From: UBA4416 sp044353195
GTDB taxonomy: Bacteria > Bacteroidota > Bacteroidia > B-17B0 > Aurantibacillaceae
Assembly (NCBI GenBank): GCA_044353195.1
Contig: JBILCJ010000070.1
Location: forward strand, 1 to 10,076
Length of the DNA: 10,076 nt
Direction: 5' to 3'
The position numbers and the translations under genes are program-made. Positions within the stretch are counted from its first letter, which is position 1, and the number at the start of each line of letters is the position of its first letter. The notes under the pieces are model-generated. The model did no database searches. It was given only the letters and a program-made list of their open reading frames with translations, and was not told the DNA's origin. Positions 1 through 6,708 of the stretch are shown here, piece after piece.

Positions 1-59
1 GACAAGAAATAGATATTTGTAAAAACTGCAGCGAAGGAACTGCTGTTTGGACATCTTAA
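1..59 (+). CDS. 3' end of an unidentified upstream gene (partial)
   Basis: The frame starting at base 3 reads 18 codons, ending ...ICKNCSEGTAVWTS, and stops at TAA 57-59. The other two plus-strand frames stop within the first 21 bases. The tail has a CxxC pair (Cys-Lys-Asn-Cys), which resembles the C-terminal cysteines of SPASM-type radical SAM proteins or another metal-binding tail, but 18 residues are too few to assign a family. The stop lies 58 bases before the rnr start on the same strand, so the two genes could share a transcript. It is also possible that this short open frame is chance. Confidence 0.45.
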   Translation, partial: QEIDICKNCSEGTAVWTS

Positions 60-76
60 TTTGGCTAAAAAATAGT

Positions 77-84
77 TACCTTTA
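77..84 (+). promoter_or_regulatory. Possible -7 element upstream of rnr
   Basis: TACCTTTA matches the Bacteroidota -7 consensus TAnnTTTG at seven of eight positions (final A instead of G) and ends 33 bases before the rnr ATG. No TTG sits at the expected spacing upstream: the nearest ones, at 61-63 and 47-49, leave gaps of 13 and 27 bases. This is a weak candidate, and rnr may instead be read from the upstream gene. Confidence 0.22.
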
Positions 85-117
85 CCTAAACATCTTCATA
101 AGATGTTACTTTAAAAA

Positions 118-2328
118 ATGGCAAAAGCAAAAAAACAACCAAAACGTTATTTGTTCGAAGAAGTATTAACGTTTTTAAAACATAATTCCGAAAAATCATT
201 CAACTATAAACAGCTTGGAGCTGCAATGGAAATTGATAATGAAAGCGATCGTTTCACTTTATTAGAAACACTGGAAGAATTAAAACACCAGGGCTTTGTA
301 ATCGAAAGAGAAATTGGAAAATACCAAGCAAAAGAAACAAAAACATACGAAACAGGCACTATCGATTTTACAACATCGGGCGCTGCCTATGTTATCATAT
401 CTGCTGATTCACCAGATGTTTACATTCCATTTAGAAGAAGCAAAGACTCACTACACGGTGATTTAGTGAAAATAAGTTTGACATCAAAAAACAGATCGAA
501 GCCTGAGGGAGAAGTTGTTGAAGTGATTAAGCGTAAAAAAACAAAGTTTGTTGGGACCATTCAAATCAATCAAAAATTTGCATTTGTAGTTCCTGATTAT
601 ACCAAAATACATGTTGATTTTTTTGTTCCACTTCAAGACACCTTAGACGCTAAAAATGGACAAAAAGTAGTTGTAGAATTTGTCGAATGGAAAAGAGGGT
701 CTGATAATCCAAATGGAAAAATTGTGGAGGTGCTTGGCGATGCTGGAGATCACGAGACTGAAATTCACGCTATTATGGCGGAGTTTGGACTACCAATGGT
801 TTTCGATCCAAAAGTAGAAAATGAAGCAAAAGAGTTAGATACAGAAATTTATCCAGAAGAAATTGCGAAACGACGTGATTTCAGACATATCACAACGTTT
901 ACGATTGATCCAGCAGATGCAAAAGATTTTGATGATGCTTTATCGTTACAATTATTAGATAATGGAAATTGGGAAGTGGGCGTTCATATTGCCGATGTGA
1001 CGCATTACTTAAAGCCAAAAACTATTTTAGATGATGAAGCTGTAAGCCGCGCTACATCCGTGTATTTAGTTGACCGTTGTGTGCCCATGTTGCCCGAAGT
1101 GTTGAGTAATTTTGCCTGTTCACTTCGTCCACATGAAGAAAAATATTGCTTCAGTGCTGTTTTTGAATTAGATGAATTTGCTCAAATTCAAAATCAATGG
1201 TTTGGAAAAACAGTTATCTATAGCGACCACAGATTTAGTTACGAAGAAGTACAAACTATTATTGAAACTGGTGTTGGCGACTACAAAGATGAAATCCATA
1301 CACTGGATAAATTAGCGAAAATATTGCGCTCCGAGCGTACAGCAAAAGGCTCAATCTTTTTTGATAAAGCTGAAGTGAAATTTCAACTCGATGAAAACGG
1401 CCTTCCTACAGGTGTTTACTTTAAAACGCAAAAAGACGCACATAAATTAATTGAAGACTTTATGTTGTTGGCGAATAAAAAAGTAGCCGAATTTTTAGGA
1501 AAACCACAATCAAAAGAAGACGCTAAAACAAATCATCAAAAAGATAAAAGCAATGCTAACGCCGTTGTGTATCGTGTACATGATGTGCCTAAAGATGAAA
1601 AATTACAAGAGTTAAATAATTTTGTTGAACGCTTTGGGTATTCAGTAGCAGTTGGCAACCGACAAAAGACAGCACAATCTATCAATAAATTATTGGTTGA
1701 TGTAAAAGATAAAAAAGAACAAAGTATGATTGAGTTGTTGGCGGTAAGAAGTATGCCAAAGGCAGTTTATACAACCAAAAACTCTGGCCATTATGGTTTA
1801 GGATTTGATTACTATACACACTTCACGTCGCCAATTCGTCGGTATCCGGATGTGTTAGTGCATCGTTTATTAGAGGCGAAATTGAATCACAAACTGTATT
1901 TGAAAGCTGACGAATTAGAACAATTGTGTAAACATTCTTCTGAAATGGAAAAGTTGGCCGCTGAAGCAGAACGCGCTTCTATTAAATACAAGCAAGTTGA
2001 ATTTTTATCTGATAAAATCGGAATTGCTTTTGATGGGATTATCAGTGGCGTTACTGAGTTTGGTATTTTCGTTGAGATTACAGAAAATAAATGTGAAGGT
2101 AGAATTTCATTAAGAGATTTGAAAGATGATAGTTATTCGTTTGATGCTGATAACTACCGTGTGGTAGGACGCAGAACAGGCAACGTATATGCCTTAGGTG
2201 ATAAAGTGGTTGTTAAAGTTCGCAGAGCTGATTTAGTAAAAAAACAGTTAGATTTTGAATTTGTTAGTCACACCAATGCCAAGCCGATCATTATTCGTAA
2301 CGAAAAAAGATACAAAAAACGTAAGTAA
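118..2328 (+). CDS. rnr: Ribonuclease R (RNB-family 3'-5' exoribonuclease)
   Basis: RNase R is a processive, Mg-dependent hydrolytic 3'-5' exoribonuclease of the cytoplasm. In the family it degrades structured RNA, including rRNA and mRNA fragments and tmRNA-tagged messages. The 736 residues are within the normal range and show the full domain order: an N-terminal winged-helix-like region (about 10-65), two cold-shock/OB domains (about 78-130 and 143-190), the RNB catalytic domain (about 255-590) and an S1 domain (about 635-720), followed by a short basic tail (RYKKRK). The catalytic acidic cluster DPADAKDFDDA is intact, with D264, D270, D272 and D273. The second RNB signature, HFTSPIRRYPD (568-578), is also intact. 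A Lys/Asp/Asn-rich stretch near 465-480 looks like a flexible loop. The start is firm because an in-frame TAA lies at 112-114, two codons upstream. There is no clear Shine-Dalgarno sequence. Confidence 0.96.
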   Translation: MAKAKKQPKRYLFEEVLTFLKHNSEKSFNYKQLGAAMEIDNESDRFTLLETLEELKHQGFVIEREIGKYQAKETKTYETGTIDFTTSGAAYVIISADSPDVYIPFRRSKDSLHGDLVKISLTSKNRSKPEGEVVEVIKRKKTKFVGTIQINQKFAFVVPDYTKIHVDFFVPLQDTLDAKNGQKVVVEFVEWKRGSDNPNGKIVEVLGDAGDHETEIHAIMAEFGLPMVFDPKVENEAKELDTEIYPEEIAKRRDFRHITTFTIDPADAKDFDDALSLQLLDNGNWEVGVHIADVTHYLKPKTILDDEAVSRATSVYLVDRCVPMLPEVLSNFACSLRPHEEKYCFSAVFELDEFAQIQNQWFGKTVIYSDHRFSYEEVQTIIETGVGDYKDEIHTLDKLAKILRSERTAKGSIFFDKAEVKFQLDENGLPTGVYFKTQKDAHKLIEDFMLLANKKVAEFLGKPQSKEDAKTNHQKDKSNANAVVYRVHDVPKDEKLQELNNFVERFGYSVAVGNRQKTAQSINKLLVDVKDKKEQSMIELLAVRSMPKAVYTTKNSGHYGLGFDYYTHFTSPIRRYPDVLVHRLLEAKLNHKLYLKADELEQLCKHSSEMEKLAAEAERASIKYKQVEFLSDKIGIAFDGIISGVTEFGIFVEITENKCEGRISLRDLKDDSYSFDADNYRVVGRRTGNVYALGDKVVVKVRRADLVKKQLDFEFVSHTNAKPIIIRNEKRYKKRK

Positions 2329-2349
2329 TTTCTTTCGTTTTGCTTTCGA

Positions 2350-2371
2350 GTTATAAAACTAAAATTATAAC
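2350..2371. repeat. A+T-rich inverted repeat between rnr and hemL
   Basis: GTTATAA (2350-2356) and TTATAAC (2365-2371) are perfect 7-base inverted arms around an 8-base loop. The dyad lies 22 bases after the rnr stop and 23 bases before the putative hemL -7 box. The arms are nearly all A/T and no T-run follows, so it is a poor intrinsic terminator. It could be an operator overlapping the upstream edge of the hemL promoter, or it could be chance in A+T-rich DNA. Confidence 0.35.
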
Positions 2372-2393
2372 GCAATAAATTAAGTCAAACCCC

Positions 2394-2401
2394 TATCTTT
2401 G
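2394..2401 (+). promoter_or_regulatory. Likely hemL promoter, -7 element TATCTTTG
   Basis: TATCTTTG matches the Bacteroidota -7 consensus TAnnTTTG at every position. Transcription would start around 2406-2410, giving a leader of only about 10 bases before the ATG at 2419, too short for a Shine-Dalgarno sequence or a riboswitch. No clear TTG -33 box is visible at the usual distance; that region reads through the TTATAAC repeat arm instead. The position in the rnr-hemL gap suggests that hemL, probably with leuS behind it, is transcribed independently of rnr. Confidence 0.6.
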
Positions 2402-2418
2402 CAACTTAATTTAGTATT

Positions 2419-3696
2419 ATGCAAAATTCGGAATCGGTTAAATTATTTGAGAAAGCAAAACAGTTTTTTCCTGGTGGAGTAAATTCTCCTGTTCGTGCTT
2501 TTAGAAGTGTCGGAGGAACGCCTGTTTTTATTGATAAAGGAAAAGGTTCTCATGTTTGGGATGCCGACGGAAATGAATACATTGATTACTGCGCAAGCTG
2601 GGGCCCATTAATTTTGGGCCATGCAAATGATAAGGTTTTAAATTCAGTTGAAAAAACGATGCGTAACGGCACTTCTTTTGGTGCACCCACACGGTTAGAA
2701 AATGAATTGGCAGAACTTATTTTAACCTTTAATTCATACATAGAAAAGATACGTTTCGTGAGTAGCGGCACTGAGGCTGTTATGAGTGCGATTCGTTTGG
2801 CAAGAGGATATACAGGACGAACTAAAATTTTAAAATTTGAAGGTTGTTATCATGGGCATTCTGATTCTTTATTAGTAAAAGCTGGTTCAGGATTAGTAAC
2901 CTTCGGAAACACTTCATCTGCGGGTGTTCCCGAAAGCGTAGTGAACGATACCATTGTTGTGTCGTTAAATAATAAAGAAGCAGTTGAAGAAGCTTTCAAA
3001 CAGTTTCCGGATCAGATTGCCTGTATCATTATCGAACCAATTCCAGCAAACAACGGATTATTATTGCAAGACAAAGAATACTTACAATTTTTAAGAGACA
3101 TCTGTACAAAAAACAAAACCTTGTTGATTTTTGATGAGGTGATTAGTGGCTTTAGAGTTTGTTTTTGTGGAGCAGCAGGATATTATAATATTAAGCCTGA
3201 TATTATTACGTATGGTAAAATTATCGGAGGAGGTTTTCCTGTTGGTGCTTATGGCGCAAGTAAGGAAATCATGTCGAGCATTTCTCCTGAAGGAAATGTG
3301 TACCAAGCGGGTACACTGAGTGGTAATCCTGTTGCAATGGCAGCTGGTATTGCACAATTAACAGAATGTTTAAAGCCAAATTTTTACTCAGATTTAGAGC
3401 ATAAAACGCAAATATTAATCAAAGGCTTAACAAAAAACACCAAACATAATTTTAAAATATTTACAGTGGGTTCCATTTTTTGGTTAGCGTTTACCGACAA
3501 AGAACACATCAAATGCGCTGAAGAAATTGATGCTGATAGCATGAAACATTTCAAAATTTTATATCATGCACTATTAGAAAACGGCGTTTACTCTGGTCCA
3601 AGTGGTTATGAAGTTGGTTTCATGAGCGAAGCACATACAATGGAAGATATTGAAAAAACTATTATTGCATTTGATAAAGCATTTGCAAAATTGTAA
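2419..3696 (+). CDS. hemL: Glutamate-1-semialdehyde 2,1-aminomutase
   Basis: HemL is the PLP-dependent class III aminotransferase that converts glutamate-1-semialdehyde to 5-aminolevulinate in the C5 pathway of tetrapyrrole (haem) synthesis in the cytoplasm. The 425 residues match the family length. Visible motifs are the N-terminal FPGGVNSPVRAF block, SSGTEA (115-120), YHGHSD (144-149), the PLP-contacting DEVISGFR (D239 onward), the Schiff-base lysine K267 in YGKIIGGG, and the AGTLSGNP cofactor/substrate loop. After DEVISGFRV the sequence is CFCGAAGYY, which places two cysteines (C248, C250) where relatives usually carry Gly/Ala and Glu/Gly-type residues; the catalytic set is otherwise intact. 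No other hem gene is in view. A good -7 box precedes it, and leuS follows after 36 bases with no convincing terminator between, so the two are probably co-transcribed. Confidence 0.96.
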   Translation: MQNSESVKLFEKAKQFFPGGVNSPVRAFRSVGGTPVFIDKGKGSHVWDADGNEYIDYCASWGPLILGHANDKVLNSVEKTMRNGTSFGAPTRLENELAELILTFNSYIEKIRFVSSGTEAVMSAIRLARGYTGRTKILKFEGCYHGHSDSLLVKAGSGLVTFGNTSSAGVPESVVNDTIVVSLNNKEAVEEAFKQFPDQIACIIIEPIPANNGLLLQDKEYLQFLRDICTKNKTLLIFDEVISGFRVCFCGAAGYYNIKPDIITYGKIIGGGFPVGAYGASKEIMSSISPEGNVYQAGTLSGNPVAMAAGIAQLTECLKPNFYSDLEHKTQILIKGLTKNTKHNFKIFTVGSIFWLAFTDKEHIKCAEEIDADSMKHFKILYHALLENGVYSGPSGYEVGFMSEAHTMEDIEKTIIAFDKAFAKL

Positions 3697-3732
3697 GAAG
3701 GATAAATTTATTTTTTAGGTTTAAGAAAGAAG

Positions 3733-6705
3733 ATGGAATATAATTTTAAAGAGATAGAAGCAAATTGGCAAAAATTTTGGGCCGACAATAAAACATTTGC
3801 CGCCAAAGATGATTCAGCGAAAGAAAAATACTATGTGTTAGATATGTTTCCTTATCCATCTGGTGCAGGTTTACATGTTGGGCATCCATTAGGTTATATT
3901 GCTTCGGATATTGTAGCGCGCTTTAAAAGACATAAAGGATTCAATGTGTTACATCCAATGGGGTATGATAGTTTTGGTTTACCTGCCGAACAATATGCCA
4001 TTCAAACAGGACAACATCCAAAAATTACAACAGAAAACAACATTGCTGTTTACCGAAAACAATTAGATAAAATTGGATTTTCATTTGATTGGGATAGAGA
4101 AGTAAGAACATCTAATCCTGACTATTATAAATGGACGCAATGGATTTTTATCCAACTATTTAATTCGTGGTATAATAAAAATACTAACAAAGCAGAACCT
4201 ATTTCAAATTTAATTTCTGAATTTGAAGCTCATGGAAATGCCAATATACAGGCACATTGCGATGATGATGTAAAATCATTTACAGCTGAACAATGGAAAG
4301 CGTTTACAGAAAAAGAACAGTCTGATGTTGTAATGGCCTACCGAATGGCTTATTTAGGAGAAGCTTATGTAAACTGGTGTCCGCAATTAGGAACAGTGTT
4401 AGCAAATGATGAAATAAAAGATGGACTTAGCGAGCGTGGCGGTTATCCTGTTGAGCGCAAACTAATGAAGCAATGGAGCATGCGTATTACGGCATATGCT
4501 CAGCGGTTGTTGGATGGCTTAGATACATTAGATTGGACGGATAGTTTGAAGGAAGCACAACGAAATTGGATTGGAAAAAGTGAAGGCACATCATTAAAAT
4601 TCAAAATTGTTCGTCACCCTGAACTCGGTTCAGGGTCTCAAGAGATGCTGAAACAAGTTCAGCATGTCATAGAGGTTTTTACAACTCGACCAGATACTAT
4701 TTTTGGTGTTTCGTTTGTAACCCTTGCACCTGAGCACGAATTAGTGAATAGCTTAACAACACCCGAAAATAAATTAGCGGTTGATGCTTATGTGACTCAA
4801 GCAAAAAACAGAAGTGAGCGTGAACGTCAAGCAGACATTAATAAAATTACAGGAGTGCCAACGGGTTCATTCGTTGAACATCCTTTTTCAGGTAAGCAAA
4901 TTCCTATTTGGATTGGTGATTATGTTTTAGCTGGTTATGGCACTGGAGCTGTAATGGCAGTTCCTGCGCATGATAGCAGAGATTATAGTTTTGCCAAACA
5001 GTTTGGACTACCAATTTTAGAAGTAGTGGCAGGAGGTGATTTAGAAAAAGAATCATACGATGCGAAAGAAGGAATATTAATCAACTCTGACTTCTTAAAT
5101 GGTTTAGATGTCAAAGCTGCCATGAAGAAAGCCATTTCCCAAATCGAAGCAAATGGATTAGGAAAAGGTAAAGTGAATTTTCGCTTGCGCGATGCGGTGT
5201 TTGGCCGTCAAAGGTATTGGGGAGAACCAATTCCTATTTATTACAAAAATGATATTCCTTATGCATTAAGTGATAGTGAGTTACCGTTAGTTTTGCCAGA
5301 AGTTGATAAATATTTACCAACAGAAGACGGAGAACCACCATTAGCGCGCGCAAAAGATTGGAAGTATCAAAATGAGTTTGATTACGAACATTCTACAATG
5401 CCTGGTTGGGCTGGAAGTTCTTGGTATTTTTTACGATACATGGATCCTCATAACGGTTTAGCGTTTGCGGATAAAAAATTGGCCGACTATTGGAAACAAG
5501 TGGATTTATATATTGGTGGTAGCGAACATGCTACAGGCCATTTATTGTATGTGCGTTTTTGGACAAAAATTTTAAACGACCTTGGACACATTGCCATTGA
5601 TGAACCAGCGAAGAAGTTGATTAATCAAGGAATGATACAGGGAACTTCTGCTTATACAAACATTATATCAAAAATAAATTTTATTAATTTACCGAATGAA
5701 GTAAATAAACATTTTCTGATTTATGTCTCTAAAAACAAACTCAAAGAATTTATCTCTACAAATAACACTTCATTTATTAAAGATATTTATCAAAAACATT
5801 ATGTAGGTATTGATTTTTCAAAGACAAATTTTGAATTTGATAAGCAGAGTTCAAATAATGGGGTTGGAAAAAGAGCAGTGCTAGTAGATTATATAAATCC
5901 GAATGATACTTTACAATTTGATAATTTCAAAAAATGGCGTGATGTTATTTATAAAGAGGTTGGACTAATTGTTGAATATGTTTTTGAAGATGACGGTAGT
6001 TTTGTAGTAGAGCGTGAAGTAGAAAAAATGTCTAAATCAAAGTGGAACGTTGTAACACCAGACGACATTGCCGAAAAATTCGGTTCCGATACTTTACGTT
6101 TATACGAAATGTTTTTAGGACCCTTGGAGCAAAGTAAACCGTGGAATACCAATGGAATTACGGGTGTACATGGTTTCTTAAAAAAACTATGGCGCTTGTT
6201 TTATCAAAACGATGCTTTTACAATTACTCATGATGAACCAACAAAAGCAGAATTAAAAACGTTGCATAAAACCATCAAAAAAATTACAGAAGATATTGAA
6301 CGGTTTTCATTTAATACCTCTGTCAGTAATTTCATGATTTGTGTAAACGAACTAACCGATTTAAAATGCAATAAAAAAGAAATTCTTGAACCATTATTAA
6401 TTTGTTTATCTCCATACGCGCCGCATATCACCGAAGAACTTTGGAAACAATTAGGACATACTGAAAGCATTGCTTTTGCTCCATTTCCTTTAGTTAACGA
6501 AGCTTTTTTAATCGATGATAGCATTAATTATCCTGTATCTGTAAATGGAAAATTAAAGTTTACTTTGGAGTTGCCAGCAACATTAACGAAAGAAGAAGTA
6601 GAGGTTGAGGTGATGAAAAACGAGCAAACGATTAAATTGTTAGCTGGTCAGCAACCTAAGAAAGTGATTGTCGTTCACAAAAAAATAGTGAACATGGTAG
6701 TTTAG
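3733..6705 (+). CDS. leuS: Leucyl-tRNA synthetase (long form with two internal expansions)
   Basis: LeuRS is the class Ia synthetase that charges tRNA-Leu and hydrolyses mischarged products in its CP1 editing domain. Visible motifs are the HIGH box HVGH (48-51) after PYPSGAGL, WCPQLGTVLAND in a connective region that lacks the Cys-rich zinc knuckle of proteobacterial LeuRS, the editing motif TTRPDT (317-322), AVPAHDSRD with D414 and D417 of the editing pocket, KMSKS (765-769), and a C-terminal anticodon-binding region with SPYAPHITEELW. The protein has 990 residues, against 860 in E. coli and, from memory, about 920-950 in most Bacteroidota. The excess appears to come from a 19-residue palindrome-encoded insert at 294-312 and an A+T-rich expansion at about 637-715. 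Both keep the frame and all catalytic motifs, so the enzyme should be functional. The ATG follows purine-rich AAGAAAGAAG, and the stop lies 3 bases from the end of the convergent photolyase gene. Confidence 0.97.
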   Translation: MEYNFKEIEANWQKFWADNKTFAAKDDSAKEKYYVLDMFPYPSGAGLHVGHPLGYIASDIVARFKRHKGFNVLHPMGYDSFGLPAEQYAIQTGQHPKITTENNIAVYRKQLDKIGFSFDWDREVRTSNPDYYKWTQWIFIQLFNSWYNKNTNKAEPISNLISEFEAHGNANIQAHCDDDVKSFTAEQWKAFTEKEQSDVVMAYRMAYLGEAYVNWCPQLGTVLANDEIKDGLSERGGYPVERKLMKQWSMRITAYAQRLLDGLDTLDWTDSLKEAQRNWIGKSEGTSLKFKIVRHPELGSGSQEMLKQVQHVIEVFTTRPDTIFGVSFVTLAPEHELVNSLTTPENKLAVDAYVTQAKNRSERERQADINKITGVPTGSFVEHPFSGKQIPIWIGDYVLAGYGTGAVMAVPAHDSRDYSFAKQFGLPILEVVAGGDLEKESYDAKEGILINSDFLNGLDVKAAMKKAISQIEANGLGKGKVNFRLRDAVFGRQRYWGEPIPIYYKNDIPYALSDSELPLVLPEVDKYLPTEDGEPPLARAKDWKYQNEFDYEHSTMPGWAGSSWYFLRYMDPHNGLAFADKKLADYWKQVDLYIGGSEHATGHLLYVRFWTKILNDLGHIAIDEPAKKLINQGMIQGTSAYTNIISKINFINLPNEVNKHFLIYVSKNKLKEFISTNNTSFIKDIYQKHYVGIDFSKTNFEFDKQSSNNGVGKRAVLVDYINPNDTLQFDNFKKWRDVIYKEVGLIVEYVFEDDGSFVVEREVEKMSKSKWNVVTPDDIAEKFGSDTLRLYEMFLGPLEQSKPWNTNGITGVHGFLKKLWRLFYQNDAFTITHDEPTKAELKTLHKTIKKITEDIERFSFNTSVSNFMICVNELTDLKCNKKEILEPLLICLSPYAPHITEELWKQLGHTESIAFAPFPLVNEAFLIDDSINYPVSVNGKLKFTLELPATLTKEEVEVEVMKNEQTIKLLAGQQPKKVIVVHKKIVNMVV
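4612..4668. repeat. REP-like composite palindrome inserted in frame in leuS
   Basis: The element contains hairpin 1, CCCTGAAC (4617-4624) with loop TCG and arm GTTCAGGG (4628-4635); a central dyad TCTC-AA-GAGA (4636-4645); and hairpin 2, ATGCTGAA (4645-4652) with loop ACAAG and arm TTCAGCAT (4658-4665). The two halves are also inverted copies of each other: about the centre 4640/4641, 21 of 28 positions from 4613 to 4668 pair. G+C is 29/57, clearly above the surrounding gene. In the leuS frame it encodes residues 294-312, RHPELGSGSQEMLKQVQHV. The other two forward frames hit TGA at 4649 and 4620, and all three reverse frames contain stops. It resembles the HPELVSGS...LKQVQHD-type peptides that dispersed palindromic repeats produce in many bacterial protein predictions, and it is conceptually like the Rickettsia palindromic elements. 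No second copy is in the window. Confidence 0.85.
5641..5880 (+). other. A+T-rich expanded segment of leuS before the KMSKS loop
   Basis: A hand count gives 58 G/C of 240 bases (about 24 %), against 94 of 240 (about 39 %) in the 240 bases just upstream. The segment begins right after the conserved INQGMIQG and encodes residues 637-716, rich in Asn, Lys, Ile, Phe and Ser, which I cannot align with other LeuRS proteins. Recognisable LeuRS sequence resumes around VDYINPNDTL...FKKWRD. The distance from GMIQG to KMSKS is about 128 residues, against roughly 75-85 that I recall for related LeuRS proteins, which suggests about 45-50 extra residues in the leucine-specific/catalytic insertion region. 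The reading frame is uninterrupted. Confidence 0.55.
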
Positions 6706-6708
6706 TTT

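Noticed and set aside
1495..1570. Lys/Asp/Asn-rich stretch in RNase R as a possible insertion element.
   Set aside because: It shows no dyad or sharp composition change and looks like an ordinary flexible loop in the RNB domain.
2299..2341. AACGAAA / TTTCGTT inverted arms spanning the end of rnr, followed by a short T-run, as an rnr terminator.
   Set aside because: The arms are only 7 bases with one G+C pair step and a 27-base loop, and the left arm lies inside the rnr coding sequence; too weak to call.
3702..3716. ATAAATTTAT palindrome followed by T residues between hemL and leuS as a terminator.
   Set aside because: An all-A/T palindrome without a loop does not make a stable terminator stem, and the 36-base gap favours co-transcription.
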